From assembly GCA_017303975.1 (NCBI GenBank), contig JAFLBG010000007.1, forward strand, positions 1-64,000: a stretch of DNA of 64,000 nt, written 5' to 3'. The notes below the pieces were generated by a model. The model saw nothing but the letters and a program-made list of their open reading frames with translations. It had not been told where the DNA came from and did no database searches. The stretch is from Bacteroidota bacterium (GTDB lineage Bacteria > Bacteroidota > Bacteroidia > JAFLBG01). Made by a program: the position numbers and the translations under genes. Positions 8,099 to 19,300 of this stretch are shown here, piece by piece; the stretch's first letter is position 1; the number at the start of each line of letters is the position of its first letter.

Positions 8099-9574
8099 CT
8101 ATCTTATTAGTTGCAAATATCCTGTGTGTTGCTTTGTAGTTTCTTTTATATCTGTTGTGTTTAAAAGATAGTAATAGGTGCCATCGGATGCATTATTTCC
8201 GTTATTCATTATAATCCCATTCCAGTGTTGTTGAGAGTCGTTTGTTTCGAAAACAAGTATGCCCCATCTATTATATATTTTTAAATCATACTCTTTTATC
8301 CCTTTATTTTTTATGGTAAATAAATCATTTTTCGCATCTCCATTGGGTGTAAACACATTGGGAACAAGCAACTCGATTTCCGGTTCTTTGTAATTATCGT
8401 TATCAATTACAGTAATCTGAACTTGGTCTTGTGCATTTAACATACAAGCATTGCCCTTTATAAGGTTGTACAATCCAAAGGTATCACCGCCACCGGATAC
8501 TTGGGTAATTGTAAAAATAGCTGTTTCGTTAGGCTCGGGAATTGTGTCGGATATGTGCAGAGAAATTGTGATATAGTGTAACGAATCGTTTATATTAAAG
8601 GCATAGGGCGGGATAGTCATAATTATGTCGTTTCCTATTTGAAAAGAAATTACACCGCTTATAACATTGCCTCCAGAGCCCGAGTATTTTGTTCCAATTG
8701 TAAAATCATCTACAGAAAGTGTGCTTGATGCATCTAATGTAATAATTACTGTTGCCGGAGAGCTAGTGGTGCCGCTTACTGCAAGCGATAGGTAGTAAAT
8801 GCTATCTTCTTCTATTTGTGGTATGTTTACACGATTTGTTAAATCGGTTGGCAAAAAAGTTACTTGCGGTTTTACGGATATACTTATCAAATCCAAGAAG
8901 TTTCCTATTGTATTATTTCCACTGCCGGTGCCAATAGATTGGAACGATATTCTATATGTCCCTGTTACATTACAAATCCACACATCTCCATGTTTAGCCC
9001 ATCCACCTGTGCTTGCAATGCCATTGGTTACAGAAGCATTTGAGCTGGTAATTAAGAGTTTTGAATATAATTTAACGCCAGTATAAACTATTGTCCCTGC
9101 TGCCCATTGGTTTGGGTCTGAGATAAAAAACTCGGCAGTGTCAGCTAGTGTTGCAGATCCTCTTCCTCTGTGAAATGCAGTCCATACAATGGTGTCTCCC
9201 GCTGTTAAGCATACATCCTGATATAATGCGGAATTATCTTCTGCATTTAATTCAACAAACTGATTGCCACCTCCCGTTGTAATACTAACCCCTAAAGCTC
9301 CTGACCCCCAAACTTCTATAGGATGATCGAACGACCCTAAGTTGACATTTATAGGATGCGTAGATTGCCAACCTAACATAGGATTAAGAGAGCTTGAATT
9401 AGCAGCATCTATAATATTAACACCGGTTGGGTTAAGCACTGGTGGAATTTCAAAACTAGTATTTATAATATCTCTGGTAGGTAATTTTGGCGATGGATTT
9501 GGAATAATAGGTGGTTGCTGAGAAAAACTAAGTGCCGATTTTACTGTAAAAAGGAATGTAAATAATTTATTCAT
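8099..9574 (-). CDS. Secreted protein with T9SS type B (gliding motility-associated) C-terminal domain
   Basis: A 491-residue exported protein. Residues 1-19 are a signal peptide ending SFSQ. Residues about 35-230 form a beta-rich domain of the sort that binds or frames surface structures (NTSFEIPP, then a GGWAKHGDVWIC strand). Residues about 235-390 resemble a Calx-beta-like domain (LPTDLTNRV, then repeated strands and IDNDN). The last 90 residues are the CHU_C/type B sorting domain: VPNVFTPNGDAKNDLF, IYNRWGILVFE and GTYYYLL. The T9SS would carry it across the outer membrane. It is convergent with the Rieske-like gene. Confidence 0.85.
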   Translation of the reverse strand: MNKLFTFLFTVKSALSFSQQPPIIPNPSPKLPTRDIINTSFEIPPVLNPTGVNIIDAANSSSLNPMLGWQSTHPINVNLGSFDHPIEVWGSGALGVSITTGGGNQFVELNAEDNSALYQDVCLTAGDTIVWTAFHRGRGSATLADTAEFFISDPNQWAAGTIVYTGVKLYSKLLITSSNASVTNGIASTGGWAKHGDVWICNVTGTYRISFQSIGTGSGNNTIGNFLDLISISVKPQVTFLPTDLTNRVNIPQIEEDSIYYLSLAVSGTTSSPATVIITLDASSTLSVDDFTIGTKYSGSGGNVISGVISFQIGNDIIMTIPPYAFNINDSLHYITISLHISDTIPEPNETAIFTITQVSGGGDTFGLYNLIKGNACMLNAQDQVQITVIDNDNYKEPEIELLVPNVFTPNGDAKNDLFTIKNKGIKEYDLKIYNRWGILVFETNDSQQHWNGIIMNNGNNASDGTYYYLLNTTDIKETTKQHTGYLQLIR

Positions 9575-9773
9575 GTGTAACTCTTGCTTATTGTTTTAAA
9601 CATACCACAATAGATTTGGCATATCGAAACAAAAAACGCGAATTATTGCATTTTGATTGTCCATAATGTCTTTAGTTGACTTATTTACAGAGGTTTATCT
9701 CTACGATGCATTTCCTTTAGAATAGTCTAATTATTGTATTATTTTAGATGTATCAACTTTAATTAAACGAAAT

Positions 9774-12665
9774 ATGTTATCTAAGAAAATATTTTTTGTA
9801 TTTGGATGTGTCGCAAGTTCAATACTAGTAGTAGCGCAAACGTCTGTACTAAAGCCGGTAGAAAAGATTGTTAAAAAAACAGACGAACTTGTAATTCCGT
9901 ATGAAAAATTTATTTTGAATAATGGTTTAACAGTGTTGATACACGAAGATCATTCTGATCCCGTAGTACATGTTGATGTTACTTACCATGTTGGCTCAAA
10001 CAGAGAGCAGGAAGGGCGTTCGGGGTTTGCGCATTTTTTCGAACACATGATGTTTCAGGGCTCTGATCATGTGGCAGACGAAGAACATTTTAAGCTTTTG
10101 TCTGAAGCCGGAGGCACATTGAATGGAACTACATCTAACGACAGAACTAATTATTTTGAAACTGTGCCGTCTAACCATTTAGAACTTGCTTTGTGGTTGG
10201 AAGCAGATAGAATGGGTTTTTTATTAGACGCTGTTACCCAACAGAAATTTGAAATACAACGCGCAACTGTAAAAAATGAGCGGGGGCAAAATTACGATAA
10301 TCGACCGTATGGATTGATTAATGAGAAAACTAACGAAGCACTTTATCCTAAAGGACATCCTTATTCCTGGCCAACAATTGGATACATTGAAGATTTGAAT
10401 AGAGTAGGGGTGGACGATTTGAAAAGATTTTTCTTGCGTTGGTATGGTCCAAACAATGCGGTGTTGACTATTGCAGGTGATGTAAATACACAAGATGCAC
10501 TCAAACAAGTGGAGAAATATTTTGGTGTAATAAATAAAGGACCGGAGGTAAAGAAAATGCCTAAAATGCCTGTTACGCTTGATAAAAGCAGATACATTGC
10601 CTACGAAGACAATATTCGATTTCCGATGGTTAGGCTTACGTATCCTACCGTTCCGAACTTTCACGAAGATGAAGCTCCTTTGGATGTGTTGTCAAATATT
10701 TTAGGAGGGGACAAAAATTCTATTTTCTATCAAACATTTGTAAAATCTCAATATGCCATACAAGCCAATGTAATGAATCCATGTAGCGAATTGTCCGGAG
10801 AGTTCAATGCTACTGTGCTTGTTTTTCCTGATAAATCATTGGTAGAAGCAGAGAAGATGATTCAAAAGTGTTTCGAAGAGTTTGAAAAAAGAGGTGTTAC
10901 CGATGAGGATTTGATAAAATATAAAGCACACTACGAATCGTATTTGGTAAATACATTATCTAGTGTGAGTGGCAAAGCAACTTCACTTGCTAATTATTAC
11001 ATAAAGGCAGGGGATGCAAATTATATACAAAAGGATTATGCGCGTTATATGAAAGTTACCAAAGAAGATGTAATGCGTGTGTATAGTAAGTATATAAAAA
11101 ACAAACCTGCTGTTGTGCTTAGTGTGTGTCCGAAAGGCAAGTTAGATATGGCTGTTCAGACTTCTAATTATACTGTACCTTCAAGAGATGTAAGTGTTGC
11201 TGAGTCGGACGAGTATAAAAATCTAACCTATAAAAAGCCGGTAGATGTTTTTGATAGAAGTAAAAAACCGGCAGCAAAGGCAAGTCCGGTGGTTACGGTG
11301 CCCGATTATTGGACAGAAAATTTTCCGAATGGGTTGAAATTAATTGGTGTAAAAAGTGATGAAGTGCCGAGTGTAACGCTAAAGCTTAGTATAGAAGCCG
11401 GTCACAGACAAGAGGATTTATCAAAAGCAGGGTTGGCACAAATTACAGCCGATTTATTAAATGAATCTACTACAAAAAGAAGTGCGGAAGAAATTGCTCA
11501 AGAGCTAGATAAATTGGGCAGTTCGGTGGATGTGAGTGCCGGCACAGATGATATTACAATTACAATTACTTCGCTAACAAAGAATATAGATGCCACATTA
11601 AAAGTTGCTGAAGAAATTTTATTTCAACCAAAGTTTGATGAAAAAGAATTTGAACGCTCAAAAAAACAGATGTTGGAAGCCATAGCAAACCAGGCTACAC
11701 AACCTACCACTATTGCCAATAATGTGTATGCAAAGTTGTTGTATGGACACGACCATATTTTAGGTGTTCCTACGTTGGGTACAGCTAAAACTGTAGGTTC
11801 AATTACGCTGGAGGATGTAAAGCAATACTACACAAATAAATTTTCTCCGAGCATTTCTAAATTGGTTGTTGTAGGAGATATTTCCAAAGAGTTGACCTTA
11901 GCGAAACTCGCATTTTTAAAAAATTGGAAAGCTAAAACAGTTGAGAATGCAAAACCCGTAAATGCTCCTGCTGTAGATAAAACAAGATTGTATTTTGTAA
12001 ATAAAGAAAAGGCTGCACAGTCGGAAATACGTATGGGTTATTTTGCCATGCCATACGATGCTACCGGAGAATATTACAAATCGCAATTGATGAATTTTGT
12101 TTTAGGTGGAACTTTTAATAGTAGATTAAATTTGAATCTGAGAGAAGCCAAAGGCTATACATATGGGGCAAGAAGTTATTTTTCGGGGAATAAATCTTTT
12201 GGCCAATATTCGGCATCAGCAGGAGTTAAGACAGATGTTACGGACAGTGCTGTGGTAGAATTTTTAAAAGAAATAAAAAACTATGCCGATAAAGGCATTA
12301 CCGATATTGAGCTGGATTATATGAGAAAGTCGGCAACGCAAGGAGAAGCGCTTAAGTACGAGAGCCCATCTGACAAAGCAGCATTTTTGAAAAAAATTAT
12401 CGAATATAATTTAGACAAAGGTTATACAAAAAAACAAAGTGAGATAGCTTCTACTATTTCTAAGGAGGAAATAAATGCGCTTGCTAAGAAAAATTTGAAA
12501 TACAATAATATGTACATGTTGGTAGTTGGAGATAAAAATAAGGTGTACGACAAATTAACTAAGCTTGGGTACGAAGTTATAGAATTGGATACGGAAGGGA
12601 ATCCCACTACTAAAATAGACACAACAACACCTGCTTCTGAACTGGATAAAAAAATAAAAGATTAG
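9774..12665 (+). CDS. Exported M16-family zinc peptidase (two tandem M16 units)
   Basis: A 963-residue periplasmic or membrane-associated insulinase/pitrilysin-family protease. A signal peptide (residues 1-22, ending VVAQ) precedes the first M16 unit. The inverted zinc motif HFFEH is at 87-91 and the distal Glu is in KNERGQ about 75 residues later. A second M16 unit begins near residue 520 (PNGLKLIGVKSDEVP) and lacks HxxEH, as is usual for the inactive half; its LREAKGYTYGARSYF segment is the conserved C-terminal substrate-chamber motif. The C-terminal tail is charged and Thr-rich. It probably degrades peptides in the envelope. Confidence 0.92.
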   Translation: MLSKKIFFVFGCVASSILVVAQTSVLKPVEKIVKKTDELVIPYEKFILNNGLTVLIHEDHSDPVVHVDVTYHVGSNREQEGRSGFAHFFEHMMFQGSDHVADEEHFKLLSEAGGTLNGTTSNDRTNYFETVPSNHLELALWLEADRMGFLLDAVTQQKFEIQRATVKNERGQNYDNRPYGLINEKTNEALYPKGHPYSWPTIGYIEDLNRVGVDDLKRFFLRWYGPNNAVLTIAGDVNTQDALKQVEKYFGVINKGPEVKKMPKMPVTLDKSRYIAYEDNIRFPMVRLTYPTVPNFHEDEAPLDVLSNILGGDKNSIFYQTFVKSQYAIQANVMNPCSELSGEFNATVLVFPDKSLVEAEKMIQKCFEEFEKRGVTDEDLIKYKAHYESYLVNTLSSVSGKATSLANYYIKAGDANYIQKDYARYMKVTKEDVMRVYSKYIKNKPAVVLSVCPKGKLDMAVQTSNYTVPSRDVSVAESDEYKNLTYKKPVDVFDRSKKPAAKASPVVTVPDYWTENFPNGLKLIGVKSDEVPSVTLKLSIEAGHRQEDLSKAGLAQITADLLNESTTKRSAEEIAQELDKLGSSVDVSAGTDDITITITSLTKNIDATLKVAEEILFQPKFDEKEFERSKKQMLEAIANQATQPTTIANNVYAKLLYGHDHILGVPTLGTAKTVGSITLEDVKQYYTNKFSPSISKLVVVGDISKELTLAKLAFLKNWKAKTVENAKPVNAPAVDKTRLYFVNKEKAAQSEIRMGYFAMPYDATGEYYKSQLMNFVLGGTFNSRLNLNLREAKGYTYGARSYFSGNKSFGQYSASAGVKTDVTDSAVVEFLKEIKNYADKGITDIELDYMRKSATQGEALKYESPSDKAAFLKKIIEYNLDKGYTKKQSEIASTISKEEINALAKKNLKYNNMYMLVVGDKNKVYDKLTKLGYEVIELDTEGNPTTKIDTTTPASELDKKIKD

Positions 12666-12676
12666 TCATTCTGTTT

Positions 12677-14167
12677 TCACATTAGATCAATCATTACCGT
12701 TTTTTGCAGCTTAGATTTAATCCATGCAGAAATATCTAAAAAAGAAGAAGAATCGTAAACATCTTGATTTTGTTGAAAAAAAGAGGCAACCTCTTTTTTT
12801 AACTTTAAAAACTCGCTATACTTTTGCGTTTCGCTTAAGTTGTTTTTAAGAATTTTGTATAAAGGGGAGAAAAGCAGATTACAAAAAGAAAAATAGCTAT
12901 CGTAATCAACAGTTAGTTTTTTTAACTCATCCAACTCACTAACAAAAAGCGGTAATTTATTTTGGTCGAATCTCTTCAAAACCTGCATAAATCGCAACAT
13001 AATGTGTAGGTCAAATCTATCTCTCAAACTGTCTTTATAGTTGTTAAATAAGTCGGCAGCATATTTATTCGATTTTTTATATTCGCCCATTATAAAATAT
13101 CCGTAGGAAAGCCAATATTTAAGCTCTAACTCTAATCTACCACTTAATTGAATTTTCTTTAGTGCCAACTCTAGGGCAAAAAACTCTTTTTTAAATAACG
13201 AAACATGTCCAATCTTAAGGTAGCTTATCATTAAGGCAGAACTGGCTTGTAATTTCTCGGAATAGAACATAGAGGAGTGCACCATTTTGTATTTATGCAT
13301 ATACGCAATAAAAGTTTTATAGTCTTTTTCATTGTATAGATTTATAAGTGATCTATAAAACGATTCTACATAAATATGTTCAGAAAGAAACTCCTTGTTT
13401 TTTATTAAAAAATTAAGAGTGTCCGTTAAATAATATAGCTGCTTCTGTTTCTCTTTTTTTATAGCATGGAAAAAATATAGTATGTTATTGTATTTTATTC
13501 TTTCCGTTAGAGAAAGCTCATTCAAATTCGTCTGATTTTTAAAAGCCACTACATCTGCCAATACCTGTTCATTCGCAACCATGTTATTTTTGTTAATTTG
13601 AGTATGGTGCAAAATAAGGCTGTTGAGCAAAAAAGTAATATCGAATTTCCTTGATATTATTTTTGATTGTTGAATGGCCATATCTCTTATTCTCCTGTTT
13701 TCGTTTACAAATTCCTGTCCACTCTTAATTAGTGTTAAATTAATTCGCATGAGTACATTGAGTAAAGCAGGATACATTTCTATCAACTCCTTATTTTTTA
13801 CTATGGCCTCTGCTTTTTGATATAAAAAATATGCATAATCGGCATCTCCTTTATTAAGTATGTATTCTATTTGTGTAATATAGTATGCCACCAATCCATA
13901 CTTATTATTATCTATATTGTGATAAGTCATAGAATCAATTATCACATTGTAAAGCCGATTTTTAATTACAGCAAAATTGTCCGATATCCCTGTTTCTCTA
14001 AGTTTTAGTTTTAGCTCATCTTCATCATATTCTTTCTGCTTTTCAATCGCATCAAATAATACGATGTAGTTTTTCCCTTTTTCTTTGTTAACCCACATTT
14101 TGAAATACCTTTTTTCTCCTTTTGTAAGTGAGTGTATTAACGTATGTATTCGTTCTCTGTTTTGCAT
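12677..14167 (-). CDS. Helical-repeat (TPR-like) protein of unknown function, paralogue of the 32849 gene
   Basis: A 496-residue protein with no signal peptide, predicted almost wholly helical and rich in Lys, Leu and Tyr. The N-terminal block reads IHSLTKGEKRYF, then YIVLFDAIEKQK and KNRLYNVIIDSM; the same three landmarks occur in the 490-residue protein at 32849-34321, so the two are paralogues. The middle has TPR-like helix pairs. I do not recognise a named family. The start was placed at ATG 14167 because the longer frame needs a GTG 18 nt upstream. Each paralogue lies next to T9SS cargo genes, but no functional link is shown. Confidence 0.7.
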   Translation of the reverse strand: MQNRERIHTLIHSLTKGEKRYFKMWVNKEKGKNYIVLFDAIEKQKEYDEDELKLKLRETGISDNFAVIKNRLYNVIIDSMTYHNIDNNKYGLVAYYITQIEYILNKGDADYAYFLYQKAEAIVKNKELIEMYPALLNVLMRINLTLIKSGQEFVNENRRIRDMAIQQSKIISRKFDITFLLNSLILHHTQINKNNMVANEQVLADVVAFKNQTNLNELSLTERIKYNNILYFFHAIKKEKQKQLYYLTDTLNFLIKNKEFLSEHIYVESFYRSLINLYNEKDYKTFIAYMHKYKMVHSSMFYSEKLQASSALMISYLKIGHVSLFKKEFFALELALKKIQLSGRLELELKYWLSYGYFIMGEYKKSNKYAADLFNNYKDSLRDRFDLHIMLRFMQVLKRFDQNKLPLFVSELDELKKLTVDYDSYFSFCNLLFSPLYKILKNNLSETQKYSEFLKLKKEVASFFQQNQDVYDSSSFLDISAWIKSKLQKTVMIDLM

Positions 14168-14295
14168 AATCAAAATTATTTTCACTAAAAATAGTACATA
14201 TTAAATGAAATGCAAAAATTTGTAATGATGTGATATACAGGTAAATAAAAAAAGTATAAATTAAATAGAAGTGTAATTGAAGTGTCATTTTTTGC

Positions 14296-14326
14296 TTGAC
14301 AGACCTCGATTGCTGGAATACATTTG
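14296..14326 (+). promoter_or_regulatory. Promoter of the 14361 T9SS cargo gene
   Basis: TTGACA at 14296-14301 and TACATTTG at 14319-14326 form a Bacteroidota-type promoter. The same layout, followed by GC-GCAACTTAACC-like leader bases, precedes the paralogous cargo genes at 27544 and 39338. A TTG at 14324 that could extend the reading frame lies inside the -7 box and cannot be a start. Confidence 0.7.
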
Positions 14327-14360
14327 CAGCAACTTAACCAATCATTGAAAAAAAATTACC

Positions 14361-16195
14361 ATGAAAGCAAAAAAACTATCCTTGCAGGAATGCTGGCAAT
14401 AGCTTCATTCTCGTGTACTACAAAACTCAATGCTCAAGCAGCTGTTAATTGGCGGACAGAACTTAGCAACCATCCATTTTCGGCCTTTGGAGAGGGCGAT
14501 GCATCGTCAACCGAAGCCTTTATAGATACCGTTAGCAATAGAATATATCGATTTAACAACGATATGTTCGAGGAAAAGGGAACATACGACTACGATCCAG
14601 GAACAACTAAAGCAAACAAAACAGGAGATGTTATTGCCTGCTACGATGCAGCGACAGGAAAATATCTTTGGGCTAATGAAATACAACACATATCTACTAG
14701 CGGCTACGTTTCTCTCGAAGCTATAACTACAATTGGCAACAAAAAAGGATTGTTTGTGGCAGGAAGTTTTACCGGAAAAATGAAATATGGAACAACTATT
14801 TTTAATTCCACAAATATACCATCTACAAACAACACATTTCCATCTAAAGATTTATTCATTTTCAAGTTGGATGAAAATGGGAAACTACTAAAGTCAATTA
14901 TAATTAAACCTATTCAGCAAGGAGGATCTTCCGGAGGATACGTACGAGCAATTACCACAGATGTAAATGGTGCTGTATGTGTTGCCTTTGAAAACTACAG
15001 CGGCAGCTTGGAAACATATGATGTAAATCCAGGAACAGGAATTAATAAGGCGATTATAAACGAAGGAGATGTTATTATTGCCAAATATGATATAAATCTA
15101 AATTATTTAAACCACAATGTTATTTCAACATTTGGCAACAATATAGATGTTAGAACTATTGTCTTTGATGCAGGTAAAAACTTAGTAGTAAATGCAGTAT
15201 TTGCAGCCTACAACAACAACGGAACAGATTTAGATACAAAGCAAGCTGGGAAACAAAGTATAGTTTATACGCTTGCTAATTCGGGCTATTCGGAGAGACA
15301 AATATTAATTAAATACAATTCCAACTTAGGGCTGGCATGGCACAAAACATTTGATCAATCGCTTTATTCATTGAAAATGAATGTTGACGGCACCGGAGCT
15401 ATTTATTTAGGTGGAGTACTTACATCCGGAGATATTTTTACACTAAGTAGTACTCAAAAGCTGAAAGGACCAAAAGATAGTGCGCGCATATTTGTTGCGA
15501 AATATGACAAGCTGGGTAACTACAAATCGTGCTTTAGTGAAACCAGAAAAGATAGAGCTTATGTAGATCAATACGATTTTTCTATCGACAGCAAAAACAA
15601 CATCTATTTTGCCGGTTCATTAGATTATTCTGTATATATGTTTAAACTAAAAACAGCTTCTGCTACAAACTCATTTAGTCAAGTTTGGAAAAACAGAATA
15701 CAAAATACGAACGCGATAGCAGAAAACTATCTATTTGGACTTACGGTACTACCCGTTAAAAATAGTGTGTTTTTGTTTGGAGCAATAGAAGGAGTGGCAA
15801 CTTATAAGGACTTGGTAAATAACCCGATGTCGAAGTTTACCGTACAGAGCGGCCATAGTGAAATAGCTATAAAATATACTTTATCCGGAGCAGCACTATC
15901 TGCTGAAGAGCAAGTAGAAGAGAATAGTAACATTTCCTATAAATTAAGCAATAATGTATCTTCTATTAATTTGTCTATCTACCCAAACCCAGCTACAGAT
16001 GTACTTACTGTAAAAAGCACACTAAGTGAGATTGCTGTTATTACAATTTATAACTACAACGGAGTTGCAGTAAAAACAGCACAAGCCACCGAACAAGAAA
16101 CAAAACTTAACATCTCTGAACTACCAGGTGGAATGTACTTTGTAGAGGTTGTTGGGAATGATTATAAAGAAATTAGAAAAATAATTAAACAATAA
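14361..16195 (+). CDS. T9SS type A sorting-domain protein, frameshifted just after its start
   Basis: About 610 residues, paralogue of the proteins at 39338 and 27544. ATG 14361 begins MKAKK like its paralogues, but after a run of seven A (14369-14375) this frame meets a stop about 40 nt later. One extra A restores MKAKKTILAGMLAIAS and joins the long frame that runs to 16195. The passenger region has SBBP-type repeat motifs (DYDPGTT, DVNPGTG, and NNIYFAGS-like strands). The last 80 residues are a type A sorting domain (IYPNPATDVLTV, ending IRKIIKQ). An upstream non-ATG start is excluded because it lies in the promoter. The shift may be phase variation, slippage, decay or a sequencing error. 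Confidence 0.8.
16043..16120 (+). repeat. 78-bp sorting-domain cassette, copy 1
   Basis: Begins ACAATTTATAACTAC and ends CATCTCTGAA. Nearly identical DNA occurs at 29185-29262 and 31731-31808 inside different T9SS genes whose passenger domains differ. Confidence 0.85.
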
Positions 16196-16200
16196 AAAAT

Positions 16201-16290
16201 GTAGAATTAAAAAGTGGTCAAACAGTCAAAAAGTCGGTTGATCTGTTAGTCGAGAAAAAAAATGAATAGACTAACTGACTAGAAGATTAA
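16201..16290 (+). repeat. Intergenic repeat between paired T9SS genes, copy 1
   Basis: Contains AGTCAAAAAGTC, GTTAGTC and later GACTAAC and GACTAGAAGA, so it can partly fold on itself. A related unit occupies the same place between the second gene pair (29342-29415), and shorter parts recur at about 21141-21190 and 27222-27270. Confidence 0.6.
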
Positions 16291-16322
16291 AAGCAATTTC
16301 CTAACCTTTTAAACTAAAAAAC

Positions 16323-19300
16323 ATGAAAACAAAAATTATTATATCGACAGTAATATTCTGTTTAGTTTATATACTCTCAAACTCACAGTCATTGGGTTGG
16401 GCAAAACAAATTGGTAGCACAACAGGTAATGATGAAGGTAAGTCTATAACTGTGGATGCCTTTGGAAATATTTATACTAAGGGTTATTTTGACAATAAAG
16501 TTGATTTTGATCCGGGCGTAGGAGTGTATAATCTTACTTCTAATGGACCAAGAGATATATTTATTTCGAAACTAAATGCAGCAGGAAATTTTGTTTGGGC
16601 TAAACAGTTAACTATTAACAATTCCAATGATTTAAATCTACTATTAACCACGGATGCTACTGGTAGTGTATATACCACAGGAAATTTTTCGGGAACTGTT
16701 GACTTTGACCCGGGTTCGGGAGTGTTTAGTTTGAGTTCTGCCGGAGCCGGTAAGGATATTTTCATTCAAAAGTTGGATTCTAACGGAAATTTTGTTTGGG
16801 CTAAAAAAATTGGAGCAAATGGTGTAGATTTAGCTGCTTCCATATCTGTTGATGCATTAGGTAACGTATATACTACAGGCCAATATACCGATGTTGTTGA
16901 TTTTGATCCAGGAGTAGGTGTTTTTAAACTCACAGCCCCAACCATAAACCCATATTTATTTATTTGTAAAATAAATGCAGTAGGAAATTTTGTTTGGGCT
17001 AAAAGTATTGAAACAGATGGGAATACTAATTACAGTTCTATTAAAGCGGATGCTTTGGGAAACGTATATACCGTAGGCGAATTTAAGAATGCGGTTGATT
17101 TAGACCCAGGTATAGGAACATACACAGTTAGTGCAGGAGTGGGTCCTCATACATTTGTTGTAAAATTAAATACTTCTGGAAATTTTGTTTGGGCTAAGCA
17201 TTTTGAATCGAATTCGACTACAACAGCGTTTTCATCTAGGTATATAGAAATGGATACGCAAGGTGATTTATATGTTGCCGGAAATTTTGATGGCACTATT
17301 ACCTTCGACCCTGGAATAAATATTCACACTCTATCTGATTTAAGCGCGTATAACCCGGGTTTTGTTTGTAAATTAAACTCTGCGGGTAATATAAAATGGG
17401 TAAAAAAAATAGATAACGTTACTATAGATAGAATAGTAATTGACCAGAATAATAACTTATACTTTTCCGATTTTTTTTATCTTAATAGAAGTGTTTTAAA
17501 AGTAAATGCTTTTGGAAATGTTTCCTGGAGATTATATTTTGGTTATGATCTTTATATAAATTCCATGGCTGTTAATAATGCAGGAGAACTATTTTTTACG
17601 GGACGTTTTAGTGATAAAATTGATGTTGATGCGGGAGCAGATACCATCTATCTTTCCAGCAATAGTTATGATGATGCTTTTATTTTAAAGTATAATACCT
17701 TAAACCCTTGCGCAAATGATGAATGCAGCAATGCGCAACAACTGATTCCTACAACTCCGCAATCTCTTACCCTAGCTAGTTTTAATCTAGCAACGCAGTC
17801 AATCGCTCCTGAAAATTGTACTGGATCAACTTCGTTGCAAGCGAATGATGTTTGGTTTAAGTTTGTAGCGGATTCTACGACAAATTCAATTGTAGTGAAT
17901 CATGGACAGTACGATCAGCCAACTATTGGGGTGTATAATTCATGTGGAGGAAATTTATTGGCTTGTGTAGATACACCGTTTACGGATGATTACACCACAC
18001 TTACATATAATAATTTTGTAATTGGCCTAACTTATTTTATTCGAGTGTATGCAAATAGCCTGCCACTACTAGATTATGATTTTTCTATTTGTGTTACCAA
18101 TAAACCGATTAATCCCTCAAATGATGATTGCACAGGAGCATTACCTATCACAATAGCAGCAAACGACTCGGTATGTAATCCACTAAAAGTGAACACCGAT
18201 TTTGCAACAAACTCAAATCAGTATTCTACCTGTTGGAATGCCACTAAAAATGATATGGATGATGATGTGTGGTATAAATTTACTGCAACATCCCAAAATA
18301 TTGGAATGGCTGTTTCTAATTTAAGCGGTTACACTTATAGTAGTTGGAGTAAATATATTTCCTATGCCTTATACTCAGGCGCTCCTGATTCTTTAACTCA
18401 GGTGGATTGTGGTTCAAATTTGCCTTACGCCACTAAAGGGTTTAAAGACCTAGTTATAGGTCAAACCTATTATTTACAAGTCATGTTCGGAGAAACATAT
18501 TATAGAGGGACGTTTGATCTTTGTTTGTTTCAACGTCCTGCAATAGATGAATGCTCAACCACCTCTGCAATGTTAATTCCTAATTCCACTTGTAATTTTG
18601 TGAGTGGTACATTAGAAAAAGCTACAAAGTCGCCAATGTATAATACTTCTAGTTGGAATACCTGCGATTACGGTAATTCTAGTTTTAATGAATTAAGAGA
18701 TGTTTGGTACAAATTTGTAGCAAGCAATACATTTAATACCATTACCGTTAATCCTTCAATTGGTTTGGATGTTATTCTTGCCGTATTTGATTCGTGCGGT
18801 GGAGTTCCTTTCATATGTGAAAATAACAATCCCCAAGGAGGACTTGAAAATAATACACATGGAAATTATAGTGTCGGAAAAACATATTATATCCGAGTGC
18901 GCGAGTACACTTCAAATAGCACTACGTCCACTTTTAATATTTGCATCACACAACCAACTTCCGGATTCAGCGCAACTGCAACATCAACTCCAATAAAATG
19001 TAATGGAGCTTCGGATGGAGTTGTAAATGTAACTGCTGTAGGAGGCACGCAACCATACAACTATAGTTGGAATACAAATCCTGCACAACACACACAAGTA
19101 GCAACAGGTGTTCCAGCCGGCACGTATGTTTGCTTGATTACCGATGCAAACAATTCTACAGCACTTGCGGCAATAATACTTAAGCAACCATCTGCTCTAC
19201 AAATTACATCAACTGTTACTTCTGTTAATTGCAATACAACAAATTCTGGCTCTGTACTTATAGCTACAGCTGGTGGTACAGCTGGTTATTCATATAAGTG

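Noticed and set aside
14324-14360. Extended N terminus of the 14361 protein from a TTG at 14324
   Set aside because: The TTG lies inside the -7 promoter box TACATTTG, and the extension does not match the paralogues.
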